A stretch of DNA of 64,000 nucleotides from Flavobacterium stagni (GCF_004122105.1 NZ_SBKN01000003.1:290944-354943), one strand, 5' to 3'; positions 42,863 to 53,047 are shown, counted from the stretch's first letter. Made by a program: numbers and translations. Notes: generated by a model not told the origin, from the letters alone.

Positions 42863-42934
42863 ATGAAAAAAATTAACGAAAGTTCAATTTACTTCTTGGG
42901 GATTTTCAAGTAATTTAGTGTTTCTAATTGTACT

Positions 42935-43654
42935 ATGATCATGACTATGAAAGTATTAGAACCCATTTCGCTAGATAAAACCCTTTTAAAAATCCGGAAT
43001 CGCAACTTAAAAAGTGAAAATATAGCTCATTCGGTTTGTTCTAGGGTTCAAACTGGAACTGATTTAGAAAATCTTATTGATCAAGATAATGGAAAAACAA
43101 AAAATCAGTTTAACATCGATTTGATAGAAAGCGACCGCATCTTTCATCGTAAACACATTCAAGAATTGTGTGTGAATTACCGACTGCGTTTTTTATCGGT
43201 GAAACTCTTTAAACACGGACTTCCAGATGAGGCATTATCGGCATGGGAAGAATTAGAACAATTACACCAAACTTCAATTGAAGATCTAATGATAGCGGCG
43301 CCTTCAAAATCTTTTCATTTGAAAACGTATGATGATCCCATATTATTTGCTCCTATGGGCAATGACTATTATTATATGATTCATAAATGGGGCAATGATG
43401 TTTCCCCTTTACGCCGATTGAAGTATTGGCCGGTAAAAAATGTGGTTACATTCTTGCTCTTTTGTTTGGCTGTGAGCGGGTTGCTTACTTGGATTACACC
43501 CGTGAACAAATTGGGCACTACCCTGCTATGGGCGCCATTTATTGTATTTCTGTTTATGTTTAAATCGATTGTAGGTACGGTTGCCTACTATTTTTTCATG
43601 ATGGGGAAAAACTTCAATAGCGAAATTTGGGACCGTCCTTTTAAAGAAAATTAA
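42935..43654 (+). CDS. Membrane protein of unknown function
   Basis: A 239-residue protein, not recognised. The first 160 residues are soluble and charged, and two membrane helices lie near the end (about 168-188 and 196-219). Three in-frame ATGs occur within 12 bases (42935, 42941, 42947), so the exact start is open. It sits between two terminators as a single-gene unit. The charged soluble part facing the cytoplasm suggests a signalling or scaffolding role, but nothing specific can be said. Confidence 0.65.
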   Translation: MIMTMKVLEPISLDKTLLKIRNRNLKSENIAHSVCSRVQTGTDLENLIDQDNGKTKNQFNIDLIESDRIFHRKHIQELCVNYRLRFLSVKLFKHGLPDEALSAWEELEQLHQTSIEDLMIAAPSKSFHLKTYDDPILFAPMGNDYYYMIHKWGNDVSPLRRLKYWPVKNVVTFLLFCLAVSGLLTWITPVNKLGTTLLWAPFIVFLFMFKSIVGTVAYYFFMMGKNFNSEIWDRPFKEN

Positions 43655-43662
43655 TAAAAATA

Positions 43663-43697
43663 AAAAGACCGATTCAAAACTACTGAATCGGTCTTTT
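43663..43697. terminator. Bidirectional terminator
   Basis: AAAAGACCGATTC (43663-43675) pairs with GAATCGGTCTTTT (43685-43697), loop of 9. It serves the plus-strand gene ending at 43654 and the minus-strand fasciclin gene ending at 43727. Confidence 0.9.
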
Positions 43698-43726
43698 CGA
43701 TTAACCTAACAAACAAATTATTATTT

Positions 43727-44284
43727 TTATGGAAGTACAACGGTGTCTACCACATGGATTACACCATTAGATTGGAATACATTAGAAATGGTAATGGTAG
43801 CAACATTTCCTTTACTATCGCTCACCATCAACTTGTCTCCTTTTTGAGTTACGGTCAAAGCACCACCTGCAACGGTTTTCAATTCAGCTTTCCCTTTCCC
43901 CTTTTTCACCATATCCATTAAATCCTGAGCTGAGAATTTACCAGCAACGACATGGTATTTCAAAACCGTTTGTAATTTTTCTAAATTTTCAGGCTTTAAA
44001 AGGTATTCTACTGTTCCAGCAGGCAATTTATCGAAGGCTGCATTGGTTGGAGCAAATACGGTAAAAGGTCCGGCAGTTTGCAACACATCTACTAATCCAG
44101 CAGCTTTTACAGCGGCTACTAAAGTGGTGTGGTCTTTTGAGTTGACTGCATTTTGTACGATATTTTTAGACGGATACATTGGAGCTCCACCTACGTTTAC
44201 TGTTTTTTCGCTTTGTGCAAAAGCAACTCCTGTAAATAACAATCCAGCTAAAACGAATTGTACCATTTGATTTCTTGTTTTCAT
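43727..44284 (-). CDS. Exported fasciclin-domain protein
   Basis: The start at 44284 gives a clean signal peptide (cleaved after AFAQ, about residue 23). A longer frame reaching 44428 would read through the rpsA terminator and is rejected. The 185-residue product is one FAS1 domain (about 45-185): TLVAAVKAAG, FTVFAPTNAAFDKLP and the late NGVIHVVDTVVLP are the family marks. FAS1 domains mediate adhesion or glycan binding at the surface or in the periplasm. Confidence 0.92.
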   Translation of the reverse strand: MKTRNQMVQFVLAGLLFTGVAFAQSEKTVNVGGAPMYPSKNIVQNAVNSKDHTTLVAAVKAAGLVDVLQTAGPFTVFAPTNAAFDKLPAGTVEYLLKPENLEKLQTVLKYHVVAGKFSAQDLMDMVKKGKGKAELKTVAGGALTVTQKGDKLMVSDSKGNVATITISNVFQSNGVIHVVDTVVLP

Positions 44285-44362
44285 AGCAATTTTTTTTAAA
44301 GAATTAATTTCATGTTTGTATAGCCATATACGACAAGAATTCGAAGTTGGTTTTTTTCGTAC

Positions 44363-44394
44363 AAAAAAAAATCCCGAACCTAAGTCCGGGATTT
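44363..44394 (-). terminator. Terminator of rpsA
   Basis: AAATCCCG (44369-44376) pairs with CGGGATTT (44387-44394). In minus-strand reading a run of eight or more T follows. It lies 24 bases after the rpsA stop. Confidence 0.88.
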
Positions 44395-44417
44395 CAAAAT
44401 ATGTGTTAATCAACTGA

Positions 44418-46181
44418 TTATTTTTCACCTTTTTCCATTTTAGCTTTTAATTCAGCTAAGATGTCATTGTTATCACCTAAAGTAGAAGCAGGAGCGTTAT
44501 TAGTTGAAGATGTTTCAACAGCTTTAACGTTTTTCTCTTCTTCTTCTCTGAAGATAGCAGTATGAGAAGCTACTACACGTTTGAATTCTTTGTTGAATTC
44601 AATTACTTTAAATTCTGCAGATTCTCCTTTTTTCAATTTTTTACCGTCTTCTTTTTCTAAGTGACGTGCAGGAATGAACGCTACTACATCATCTCCGAAA
44701 TCAACTGTTGCACCTTTGTCAACGATTTCAGCGATTGTTCCATTGTGAACAGTACCAACAGCGTAAGCTGCTTCGTGTTTATCCCATGGATTTTCAGTAG
44801 TTTGTTTGTGACCTAAAGAAAGTTTTCTTCCGTCTACGTCTAATTCTAAAACAACAACGTCTAATTTATCACCTACGTTTACAAACTCAGATGGGTGCTT
44901 GATTTTTTTCGTCCAAGACAAATCAGAGATGTAAACTAATCCGTCGATTCCTTCTTCTAATTCTACGAAGATACCGAAGTTAGTGAAGTTACGAACGATA
45001 CCTGTATGTTTCGAACCTACTGGGTATTTAGAAGTAATGTCAGTCCAAGGATCTTGTGATAATTGTTTGATACCTAAAGACATTTTACGCTCATCGCGGT
45101 CTAATGTTAAGATAACAGCTTCAACTTCATCACCAACTTTTACGAAATCTTGAGCCGAACGTAAGTGTGTAGACCAAGACATTTCAGAAACGTGGATCAA
45201 ACCTTCTACACCTTCAGCTACTTCGATGAAAGCACCGTAGTCAGCGATAACTACTACTTTACCTTTTACTTTATCACCTACAGATAATTCAGCTCCAAGA
45301 GCATCCCATGGGTGAGCGTGTAATTGTTTTAAACCTAATTGGATACGTGTTTTCTCATCATCAAAGTCTAAGATTACAACGTTCAATTTTTGGTCTAATT
45401 CCAATACTTCGCTTGGGTGGTTGATACGTGACCAAGATAAGTCAGTGATGTGGATTAATCCGTCAACACCTCCTAAATCGATGAATACACCGTATGAAGT
45501 GATGTTTTTAACAACACCTTCTAATACTTGACCTTTTTCTAATTGACCGATGATTTCTTTTTTCTGAACTTCGATATCTGCTTCGATCAACGCTTTGTGT
45601 GATACTACTACGTTTTTGAATTCGTGGTTAATTTTTACCACTTTGAATTCCATCATTTTGTTAACGTATACATCGTAATCACGGATAGGTTTCACGTCGA
45701 TTTGAGAACCTGGTAAGAATGCCTCGATTCCGAATACGTCAACGATCATACCACCTTTTGTTCTACATTTCACAAAACCGTTAACGATTTCTCCAGTTTC
45801 GTGAGCAGCGATAACGCGATCCCATGATTTGATTGTTCTTGCTTTACGGTGAGAAAGTACTAATTGTCCTGTTTTGTCTTCACGTACATCGATTAATACT
45901 TCTACTTTGTCCCCAACTTTCAAGTTTGGATTGTAACGGAATTCGTTCAATGAAATAACACCTTCCGATTTTGCATTAATATCAACGATAGCGTCACGGT
46001 CAGTAATACGTACTACAACTCCTTCAACAACTTCTTCGTTGTCTGTAGAAATGAAAGTCTTAGCTACTAAGTCTTCAAATTCTCTTAAATTGTTTTCGTC
46101 TACTGCGTCGATTCCTTCGGCATAGTTATGCCAGTTAAATTCATTTAAAAACGCTACTTGATCTTTGTTTAATTCAGCCAT
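44418..46181 (-). CDS. rpsA: 30S ribosomal protein S1
   Basis: The start at 46181 (MAELNKDQVAFL) is preferred; a longer frame to 46292 lies inside the leader. The 587-residue product has about six S1 RNA-binding domains with the repeated pattern GxVxxxxxxGxFVxLxxxxGLIHxSxxS (for example YGVFIDLGGVDGLIHI, YGAFIEVAEGVEGLIHV, FGIFVELEEGIDGLVYI). It binds mRNA on the ribosome and aids initiation, notable in a phylum without Shine-Dalgarno use. An untranslated leader of about 110 bases precedes it. Confidence 0.96.
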   Translation of the reverse strand: MAELNKDQVAFLNEFNWHNYAEGIDAVDENNLREFEDLVAKTFISTDNEEVVEGVVVRITDRDAIVDINAKSEGVISLNEFRYNPNLKVGDKVEVLIDVREDKTGQLVLSHRKARTIKSWDRVIAAHETGEIVNGFVKCRTKGGMIVDVFGIEAFLPGSQIDVKPIRDYDVYVNKMMEFKVVKINHEFKNVVVSHKALIEADIEVQKKEIIGQLEKGQVLEGVVKNITSYGVFIDLGGVDGLIHITDLSWSRINHPSEVLELDQKLNVVILDFDDEKTRIQLGLKQLHAHPWDALGAELSVGDKVKGKVVVIADYGAFIEVAEGVEGLIHVSEMSWSTHLRSAQDFVKVGDEVEAVILTLDRDERKMSLGIKQLSQDPWTDITSKYPVGSKHTGIVRNFTNFGIFVELEEGIDGLVYISDLSWTKKIKHPSEFVNVGDKLDVVVLELDVDGRKLSLGHKQTTENPWDKHEAAYAVGTVHNGTIAEIVDKGATVDFGDDVVAFIPARHLEKEDGKKLKKGESAEFKVIEFNKEFKRVVASHTAIFREEEEKNVKAVETSSTNNAPASTLGDNNDILAELKAKMEKGEK

Positions 46182-46300
46182 GCTGATAATTCTATTTGTA
46201 TGCTGTGCTTTTCGAGTTTCATGAGCGAGTAAAATACACAACAGTGTTTTACGTAAATGATTCAATACCAATTGGAAACTCTTCTTCGCCAAAAGGTGTG

Positions 46301-46331
46301 CAAAAGTACGTTTTTATTCTTAACCTCAAAA
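46301..46331 (-). promoter_or_regulatory. Promoter of rpsA with long leader
   Basis: In minus-strand reading TTTTG (46327-46331), 18 bases, TACTTTTG (46301-46308): a near-perfect Bacteroidota promoter. The transcript start near 46294 leaves an untranslated leader of about 110 bases, room for self-regulation by S1 (inferred). Confidence 0.7.
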
Positions 46332-46363
46332 CATTTTATACAGAAAATTAAGCATTTAGGCAT

Positions 46364-46391
46364 AAAAAAACCCTCTCCGAAGAAAGGGTAA
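46364..46391 (-). terminator. Terminator of the nucleoside transporter gene
   Basis: In minus-strand reading ACCCT, a loop of 9 to 10, AGGGT then seven T (46370-46364). It lies 10 bases after the stop at 46401. Confidence 0.85.
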
Positions 46392-46400
46392 TGCTTATTT

Positions 46401-47648
46401 TTATGAATGGCTCACTTGAGCGACATCTTCGGGATTGTGTTTGTGTTTGAAGAAAATCGCAAACAAAACGGCAATTACTAGGGAATAGGCTGCAAATGCC
46501 AACCAGATGTTGTGCCAATCACGCACCTCATTATGGGTAAAATACTGTTCAATTGCCCAACCGGAAGTAAAACTTCCTAATATGGCTCCAAATCCATTGG
46601 TCATCATCATAAACAACCCTTGTGCAGATGAACGAATATGAGCAGACGTTGAAGTTTCTACAAAAAGAGAACCTGAGATGTTGAAAAAATCGAAAGCCAT
46701 ACCGTAAACGATACACGATAAAATAATCATCCACAAACCATCCGTAGGATTTCCATAGGCAAATAGTCCAAAACGAAGTACCCATGCCAACATTGAAATC
46801 AACATGACTTGTTTGATTCCAAATCGTTTTAGGAAGAACGGAATCGCTAAGATGAAAAGTGTTTCTGAAATTTGAGAAATTGACATGATAATGGTCGAAT
46901 ATTTCACTACAAAAGAGCTTTTATATTCTGCCACATTTTTGAATTCATCCAAGAATACGTCTCCGTAGGCATTTGTTAATTGTAGTGCGCCTCCTAAGAA
47001 CATAGAGAAAATGAAGAACAAAGCCATTTTATAATCGCCAAACAATTTGAACGACTCCAATCCAAGTGAACGCTTTTCTTCTTTGTTTTGTTGGGGTGGA
47101 CATTTCGGTAAGGAGAACGAATACAATCCCAGCACAATAGCGCCAATTCCGGCAATGTAAAACTGATATTCTGTGGCTTTACTTCCCGTCAGATTAGTCA
47201 GCCACATGGCCACAATAAATCCGATTGTTCCAAATACACGAATCGGCGGGAAATCTTTGACCACATCACTATTCGGACTGTTTTTTAGAGCGGTGTAAGA
47301 AATCGAATTAGATAACGCAATGGTTGGCATGTAAAAACTCATCGCCAATAACATCACATAAATAAAAGTGGAAGGATCTCCAACTTGTGGCAGATAAAAC
47401 AAAACGCCCGCATATAATAAATGTAAAATTCCGTACAATCGTTCGGCGTTAATAAATCGATCGGCCATGATCCCCGTTAAGGTTGGCATGTACAATGAAG
47501 CAATTCCCATTGTTCCGAATACCAAACCAAATTGTGTTCCATCCCAATGACGTGTTCCGAACCAATAATTAGCAATCGTAATCAACCACGCACCCCACAC
47601 AAAAAATTGCATGAAATTCATGAAAATTAATCTGTTTTTTACACTCAT
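46401..47648 (-). CDS. NupG/XapB-type nucleoside:proton symporter
   Basis: A 415-residue major-facilitator protein with about 12 membrane helices. The N-terminus (NFMQFFVWGAWLITIANYWF) and FGTMGIASLYMP match the nucleoside:H+ symporter group. It imports nucleosides across the inner membrane. A promoter fits on the minus strand: TTTG (47707-47710), 19 bases, TAGATTTA (47680-47687). It follows cmk at a distance of 65 bases, suggesting a loose pyrimidine/nucleoside association. Confidence 0.88.
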   Translation of the reverse strand: MSVKNRLIFMNFMQFFVWGAWLITIANYWFGTRHWDGTQFGLVFGTMGIASLYMPTLTGIMADRFINAERLYGILHLLYAGVLFYLPQVGDPSTFIYVMLLAMSFYMPTIALSNSISYTALKNSPNSDVVKDFPPIRVFGTIGFIVAMWLTNLTGSKATEYQFYIAGIGAIVLGLYSFSLPKCPPQQNKEEKRSLGLESFKLFGDYKMALFFIFSMFLGGALQLTNAYGDVFLDEFKNVAEYKSSFVVKYSTIIMSISQISETLFILAIPFFLKRFGIKQVMLISMLAWVLRFGLFAYGNPTDGLWMIILSCIVYGMAFDFFNISGSLFVETSTSAHIRSSAQGLFMMMTNGFGAILGSFTSGWAIEQYFTHNEVRDWHNIWLAFAAYSLVIAVLFAIFFKHKHNPEDVAQVSHS

Positions 47649-47679
47649 AATCGTTATTCGTTTAGGTTAATCTAGCCCG

Positions 47680-47710
47680 TAAATCTACGAGAATAATTGA
47701 GATTTGCAAA
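47680..47710 (-). promoter_or_regulatory. Promoter of the nucleoside transporter gene
   Basis: In minus-strand reading TTTG, 19 bases, TAGATTTA, about 30 bases before the start codon. Confidence 0.5.
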
Positions 47711-47713
47711 GAA

Positions 47714-48406
47714 TTATAACGATTTCGCGTGTTCGTTTACCAAGTCTAAAACTACCTGCAATTGTTCCTCTCGAGTTAAATGGGAATTGTCAATTTCTAT
47801 AGCATCCTCGGCTTTAACCAAGGGAGAATCGGCACGATGGGTATCAATATAATCGCGTTCGGTTACATTTTTTAAGACTTCTTCGTAGGTAACCGAATCG
47901 CCTTTGGCTTGCAATTCGTCAAAACGGCGTTGGGCGCGTGTAGCTGCGCTGGCGTTCATATACAATTTCAATTCAGCGTCTGGAAAAACTACGGTACCAA
48001 TGTCGCGACCATCCATCACAATGCCTTTTTCTTTGCCCATGGCTTGTTGTTGTTCGACCAATTTGGCTCTCACTTCAGAGATTTCAGCTACTTTACTCAC
48101 TAAGGAAGAAACTTCAAGGGTACGGATTTCTTTTTCCACATTATTCCCATTCAAATACATCTCGCCAAAACCCAATTCTGGATTAAACACAAAATGCAAT
48201 TGAATTTGAGCCAATTGGGCAATCAATCCTTCGCGATCCAAATGGTTGGGAGAAACCCAATTATTTTGCATGGCAAACAAGGTAACCGCACGATACATGG
48301 CCCCAGTGTCCACATAAACATAGCCCAATTCCTTGGCCAATTGTTTGGCTAAAGTACTTTTACCTGTGGAAGAAAATCCGTCAATAGCGATAGTAATTTT
48401 TTTCAA
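47714..48406 (-). CDS. cmk: Cytidylate kinase
   Basis: A 230-residue (d)CMP kinase with Walker A GFSSTGKST (about 10-18), DTGAMYRAVT (about 36-45), VMDGRDIGTVVFPDA (about 129-143) and the lid region RAQRRFDELQ. It makes (d)CDP from (d)CMP and ATP. It starts 12 bases after the porQ stop, so the two are probably one operon, an arrangement seen in other Flavobacteriaceae. Confidence 0.96.
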   Translation of the reverse strand: MKKITIAIDGFSSTGKSTLAKQLAKELGYVYVDTGAMYRAVTLFAMQNNWVSPNHLDREGLIAQLAQIQLHFVFNPELGFGEMYLNGNNVEKEIRTLEVSSLVSKVAEISEVRAKLVEQQQAMGKEKGIVMDGRDIGTVVFPDAELKLYMNASAATRAQRRFDELQAKGDSVTYEEVLKNVTERDYIDTHRADSPLVKAEDAIEIDNSHLTREEQLQVVLDLVNEHAKSL

Positions 48407-48418
48407 ATGCTGTATTTT

Positions 48419-49447
48419 TTAATAATCGTCTTGTAAATTAATTGTGAGTCCGAACAAACTCGTATTGGCCGCCAACGTATACCTTGAATAGGAATAGTTG
48501 AATTTCAATCGGCCCATTTTCAAACCAAATCCAGCTGAGATTCCGGAGAAATTGCGTTGTTCTACCACACGTAACTCTTCTCCCCTTCTAAAGTTGTATC
48601 CAATTCGTAAATTGATACTTTTTCTCGGAAACAGTTCTACACCGAAAATCATGTGGCGCAATGCATTGTTGAAGAATCCCACTTTTTCTTGGGTCGAACC
48701 CCCATCTAAATTCCCCACGGAGCGATTCGGATTGGAAAAAGCAACTTTCCATTGTTGCATATTTTCAAAGGTCAGGTGCCAACGAATGGGCACATTATCC
48801 AATTCTTGGGATATTCCCAATAAAACCTCTAGAGGGAGATTTTCCCGGGTTCCCGCATAGGTCGTAATTTGAGTACCAATATTGCGGACGGAAAGCGCAT
48901 AATTGATGTCGTTATCGTCATCGATATACAACATGCCGATGTCGGCAGCCGCACCAAACGAGCTGTAGGACTCTAAGGTTGACGAGATGAATTTGGCATT
49001 TCCGCCTATATGAAAATTGGTAAAGGGCACATTGTACGAATAGCCTAACGACAACGCCATTTCACTTCCCGTAAACGAAGTGGTGGCTTGACCGAATTCG
49101 TCATACCCTTCAAAATTACCATAGTTGACGTAATTTACCCCTACATGAAACGTTTGCACATGGCGGTCATAGGTATAGGCATACGCCGCTGTGCCGTACG
49201 TTACTTCACCAAATAAACTTCCATAATTAACCGCCAAATGGTTGTCCATTTCGGGATTAATAGTCGCTGGATTAAATAAGGCTTGGTTGACATCGGAGTC
49301 ATATAACGTAATGACTTTACCTCCCAATGCGGATTGTCGGGGTGAAGTGACCAAATTTAAAAATTGAAAAACCGATTTCCCTCCTACTTGACTCCAACCG
49401 AAAATGGTTGTCAATAGTAAAGTACAAAGTACAAATGGTTTTTTCAT
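48419..49447 (-). CDS. porQ: Type IX secretion system protein PorQ
   Basis: A 342-residue outer-membrane beta-barrel protein with a signal peptide (about 1-19) and the family opening GGKSVFQFLNLVTSPRQSALGGK (about 22-44, given in part: FQFLNLVTSPRQSALGG), then alternating strands to a terminal aromatic residue. PorQ binds PorU, PorV and PorZ in the surface complex that attaches T9SS cargo. The T9SS-tagged proteins at 15302 and 20438 would be its substrates. Confidence 0.9.
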   Translation of the reverse strand: MKKPFVLCTLLLTTIFGWSQVGGKSVFQFLNLVTSPRQSALGGKVITLYDSDVNQALFNPATINPEMDNHLAVNYGSLFGEVTYGTAAYAYTYDRHVQTFHVGVNYVNYGNFEGYDEFGQATTSFTGSEMALSLGYSYNVPFTNFHIGGNAKFISSTLESYSSFGAAADIGMLYIDDDNDINYALSVRNIGTQITTYAGTRENLPLEVLLGISQELDNVPIRWHLTFENMQQWKVAFSNPNRSVGNLDGGSTQEKVGFFNNALRHMIFGVELFPRKSINLRIGYNFRRGEELRVVEQRNFSGISAGFGLKMGRLKFNYSYSRYTLAANTSLFGLTINLQDDY

Positions 49448-49524
49448 AATTGGTTTTTATTCCTTGGTATAACGGAAATGCGAAGATATTATTTTTTGAC
49501 GGTGAACGAAAGTAGAAAATAAAA

Positions 49525-49548
49525 AAGCGCAGTGGATAAACTGCGCTT
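49525..49548 (-). terminator. Terminator of lon
   Basis: AAGCGCAG (49525-49532) pairs with CTGCGCTT (49541-49548); a T run follows in minus-strand reading. Confidence 0.85.
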
Positions 49549-49568
49549 CTTAATATATTGTATTCGAA

Positions 49569-52022
49569 TTAGTCGATTACTTTGGCGTTTTTCACCTTTT
49601 GATCAGTTAATGCGATGGCGATAACTTCTTCCATTTCTTTTACATAATGGAACGTCAATCCTTTTACGTAATCCGCTTTGATTTCTTTGATATCACTTTC
49701 ATTTTCATGACATAAAATGATTTCTTTGATGTTGGCACGTTTGGCTGCTAGGATTTTCTCTTTGATTCCGCCCACCGGTAAAACTTTTCCGCGTAAGGTA
49801 ATTTCACCTGTCATGGCAATTCCTTTTTTCACCTTGCGTTGGGTTAACAACGAAATCATGGAGGTTAACATGGCGATACCCGCACTTGGTCCGTCCTTGG
49901 GAGTAGCTCCTTCAGGAACGTGCAAGTGAATATTGTATTTACTAATGACATCTTGATCCAATCCATACAACTCCGCATGCGACTTAATGTACTCAAGGGC
50001 GATGGTTGCGGATTCTTTCATCACATTCCCCAAGTTTCCGGTAAGTGTCAAACTTCCTTTTCCTTTTGAAATAGAAGATTCTAAAAACAAAATATCGCCG
50101 CCAACTGATGTCCATGCTAATCCGGTGACAACCCCTGCCACATCATTTCCTTCGGCTTTGTCGCGTTCTAGTTTGGGCGAACCCAAAACGGTCACCACAT
50201 CTTCATCGGTCACTTTGGTATTGTACTCCTCCTCCATGGCGATGGATTTGGCAGCGTTTCGAATCACTTGCGCAATTTTTTGTTCCAAACCACGAACTCC
50301 CGATTCACGCGTATATCCTTCTACAATTTTTTCCAATTGTTTTTTACCAATGGTCAAATCTTTAGCGGTTAATCCGTGTTCTTTTAATTGTTTTGGAACC
50401 AAATGTTGGCGGGCAATTTCCACTTTTTCTTCGATGGTATAACCCGACATTTGAATGACTTCCATACGGTCGCGTAAAGCGGGCTGAACGGTAGACATGG
50501 TATTCGAAGTTGCGATAAACATGACTTTGGACAAATCATAGCCCATTTCTAGGAAATTATCGTAGAACGAACTGTTTTGTTCGGGATCTAAAACTTCCAA
50601 CAAAGCGGAAGACGGATCGCCGTTATGACTTACCGATAATTTATCGATTTCATCCAAAATAAATACCGGATTTGAAGTTCCCGCCTTTTTGATATTTTGA
50701 ATAATACGTCCCGGCATTGCGCCGATGTAGGTTTTACGATGGCCGCGGATTTCAGCTTCATCGCGTAATCCGCCCAAGGAAATACGCACATATTCTCTTC
50801 CTAAAGCTTCGGCTATGGAACGACCAATCGATGTTTTACCCACACCCGGAGGTCCGGTCAAACACAAAATAGGCGACTTCATGTCGTTGCGTAATTTCAA
50901 TACTGCCAAATGTTCGATAATGCGTTTTTTCACATCATCCAAACCAAAATGATCACGATCTAAAATTTTCTGCGCATTTTTCAAATCGAATTTATCTTGA
51001 GAGAAATGTTCCCAGGGCAAATCCAAGATCAATTCCAAATAGTTGCGTTGAATTCCGAAATCAGGCGATTGCGGATTCATGCGTTGGAATTTCGAAAATT
51101 CTTTATCAAAGTTTTTAGCTGTTTTTTCGTCCCATTTTTTATTCTTGGCACGCTGACGCATTTCTTCAAATTCTTGCTCGTAAGTTACCCCACCCAATTC
51201 TTCTTGAATGGTTTTCATTTGTTGGTGCAAGAAATATTCGCGTTGTTGTTGGTCAAGATCGATGCGAACTTTTGTCTGAATATCGTTTTTGAGTTCCAAT
51301 TTTTGCAACTCCATATTCATATGTTTCAACGTGTCTAAAGCCCGCTCTTTAAGAACATTCATGGCTAATAAATGTTGTTTTTCCAAAACTGACAAATTCA
51401 TGTTGGAAGAAACAAAATTGATTAGGAACGACTGACTTTCTATGTTTTTAATAGCAAAAGTGGCTTCCGTTGGGATGTTCGGACTTTCTTTTATGATTTC
51501 GATGGCGATTTCACGCATGGAATCAATAATAGCATTGAATTCCGTATCATAGACTCCGGGACGAATTTCAGGAACTTCTTTAATATCCGCACGAAAATAA
51601 GGGCGTTCGGAAGTCATCGCGTCGATTTCAAAACGCTTTTTCCCTTGAAGGATAACCGTGATATTTCCATCAGGCATTTTTAATACTCGAAGTATCTTGG
51701 CCACGGTGCCTACATGATAGATATCAGAAATCGTTGGATCTTCAATCTCTTCATTTTTTTGTGCCACTACACCGATGATTTTATCACCGTTGTTAGCATC
51801 ATTGATTAGTTTTATGGATTTATCACGACCTGCAGTAATTGGAATCACTACTCCAGGAAATAATACAGTATTTCGTAAAGGTAATATTGGGAGACTTTTA
51901 GGCAACTCCTCATTGGCCATTTCTTCTTCATCTTCAGGTGTCATCAACGGAATCATTTCCGCATCGGCGTTAAAATCTTGTAGTGACAAACTGTCAAATG
52001 AAATCAATTTGTGATTCGACAT
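49569..52022 (-). CDS. lon: ATP-dependent protease Lon
   Basis: An 817-residue LonA protease: N-terminal substrate-binding domain (about 40-240), helical linker, AAA+ module with Walker [10 protein letters not shown] (about 388-396) and Walker B FILDEIDK, and the C-terminal serine-lysine protease domain with Ser713 in DGPSAG and the Lys in [10 protein letters not shown] (about 756). It degrades misfolded and regulatory proteins in the cytoplasm. It has a strong promoter of its own and an inverted repeat TGTCA-ATA-TGACA (52033-52045) in the leader. Confidence 0.97.
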   Translation of the reverse strand: MSNHKLISFDSLSLQDFNADAEMIPLMTPEDEEEMANEELPKSLPILPLRNTVLFPGVVIPITAGRDKSIKLINDANNGDKIIGVVAQKNEEIEDPTISDIYHVGTVAKILRVLKMPDGNITVILQGKKRFEIDAMTSERPYFRADIKEVPEIRPGVYDTEFNAIIDSMREIAIEIIKESPNIPTEATFAIKNIESQSFLINFVSSNMNLSVLEKQHLLAMNVLKERALDTLKHMNMELQKLELKNDIQTKVRIDLDQQQREYFLHQQMKTIQEELGGVTYEQEFEEMRQRAKNKKWDEKTAKNFDKEFSKFQRMNPQSPDFGIQRNYLELILDLPWEHFSQDKFDLKNAQKILDRDHFGLDDVKKRIIEHLAVLKLRNDMKSPILCLTGPPGVGKTSIGRSIAEALGREYVRISLGGLRDEAEIRGHRKTYIGAMPGRIIQNIKKAGTSNPVFILDEIDKLSVSHNGDPSSALLEVLDPEQNSSFYDNFLEMGYDLSKVMFIATSNTMSTVQPALRDRMEVIQMSGYTIEEKVEIARQHLVPKQLKEHGLTAKDLTIGKKQLEKIVEGYTRESGVRGLEQKIAQVIRNAAKSIAMEEEYNTKVTDEDVVTVLGSPKLERDKAEGNDVAGVVTGLAWTSVGGDILFLESSISKGKGSLTLTGNLGNVMKESATIALEYIKSHAELYGLDQDVISKYNIHLHVPEGATPKDGPSAGIAMLTSMISLLTQRKVKKGIAMTGEITLRGKVLPVGGIKEKILAAKRANIKEIILCHENESDIKEIKADYVKGLTFHYVKEMEEVIAIALTDQKVKNAKVID

Positions 52023-52032
52023 AATAGTTTAG

Positions 52033-52101
52033 TGTCAATATGACATTAAATAGGTTAACAATTCCATTGGCAAAGTTAGGATAGTAACATCCAAACAAAA
52101 A
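52033..52101 (-). promoter_or_regulatory. lon promoter and leader dyad
   Basis: In minus-strand reading TTTTTG (52096-52101), 17 bases, TAACTTTG (52071-52078), a very good promoter. TGTCA (52033-52037) and TGACA (52041-52045) form a dyad 11 bases before the start codon, a possible operator or short leader structure. Confidence 0.6.
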
Positions 52102-52198
52102 TAAAAATCGATATACAACATAGAAAACGCCTTAAAATAAAGGACGTTGGTCGTTTATCGAGATTTAATTAGTCTTAATCAAGTTTTATGCCATAAAA

Positions 52199-52223
52199 AA
52201 ATACCGCCAAGATGACGGTATTT
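52199..52223 (-). terminator. Terminator of the lipoprotein gene
   Basis: AAATACCG pairs with CGGTATTT (52216-52223); an A run on the left gives a U-tract in minus-strand reading. Confidence 0.8.
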
Positions 52224-52245
52224 GATATTTTATTGAAATCTTCGA

Positions 52246-53016
52246 TTAGTTTAATGTGTACGAAGAAAGTGTTTGCGTATTGGCTAAACCATTCCCTGAT
52301 AGAATGGTTTTAATAACTCCTACATTTTTAGCATACCAAATTTCAGAGCTGGTACTTTGCATAGGAGTACCCATGATACTAAATACTTGGTCAATTTTTA
52401 TATGAATAACATTGGTGTAATTTTGCCCTTCCACAGAATAGTTAATGTCCCTTTCTAAAATTTTTCCTGTATAATTTACATCTTGGGTTAGAGCAGGCAA
52501 CATCGGATTAGTATAGGTAACCGTATAGGAATAATTACCCGTCCACGTTTGATTTACATTCAAATAGTCTTTCAAAATAAGTATTTCATAACCTGAAGAG
52601 GTAGCCTCTGTTGGTGTTCCCGCTCCAATTGTCATAGGTTCATATTTATAGAAATAATCGCCCGAATTTTTACGTAATGAATACTGCGCATTGGCCACAG
52701 AACCTTGTGTCCCCGTTGCATTAATAGCATTAAATTTGTAATACGTCTGCCCATTAATAGATACTACTTGAACCATTTTATTAGGGTTTGCATCCAAAAC
52801 ACCATTGGTTTTGTAGAGCCATTGGTTGTTCAATGCAGCAGGGTAATAATCTCCCGTTGACGAACCACCGCCACCTGTTCCGCCACCGCCAGTTCCGCCG
52901 CCTGAACCATTTCCTCCACCCGTACTTAAGGTGGACAATAAGGCAGGATCTACAGGTTCTGTACTACATGAAACTAATGTAAAAAGGGTAACAATTAAAA
53001 GGCCTAATTTTTTCAT
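52246..53016 (-). CDS. Putative lipoprotein with Gly/Ser-rich linker
   Basis: The start at 53016 gives a lipoprotein signal (MKKLGLLIVTLFTLVSCS, Cys17); a longer frame to 53064 overlaps the neighbouring gene and is rejected. The 256-residue product has a Gly-rich low-complexity linker (GGGNGSGGGTGGGG at about 32-50) after the anchor, then a strand-rich domain of about 200 residues of unknown function (SSEIWYAKNVGVIKT near the end is typical of such Bacteroidota lipoproteins). It is surface or periplasmic. Confidence 0.75.
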   Translation of the reverse strand: MKKLGLLIVTLFTLVSCSTEPVDPALLSTLSTGGGNGSGGGTGGGGTGGGGSSTGDYYPAALNNQWLYKTNGVLDANPNKMVQVVSINGQTYYKFNAINATGTQGSVANAQYSLRKNSGDYFYKYEPMTIGAGTPTEATSSGYEILILKDYLNVNQTWTGNYSYTVTYTNPMLPALTQDVNYTGKILERDINYSVEGQNYTNVIHIKIDQVFSIMGTPMQSTSSEIWYAKNVGVIKTILSGNGLANTQTLSSYTLN

Positions 53017-53047
53017 AAAGTGGATAAAATTTTTCAAATATACTAAA

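Noticed and set aside
43727..44428. Longer fasciclin protein starting at 44428
   Set aside because: The added 48 residues would be read through the rpsA terminator and would bury the signal peptide.
44418..46292. Longer ribosomal protein S1 starting at 46292
   Set aside because: The extra 37 residues lie in the leader between the promoter and the conserved MAELNK start.
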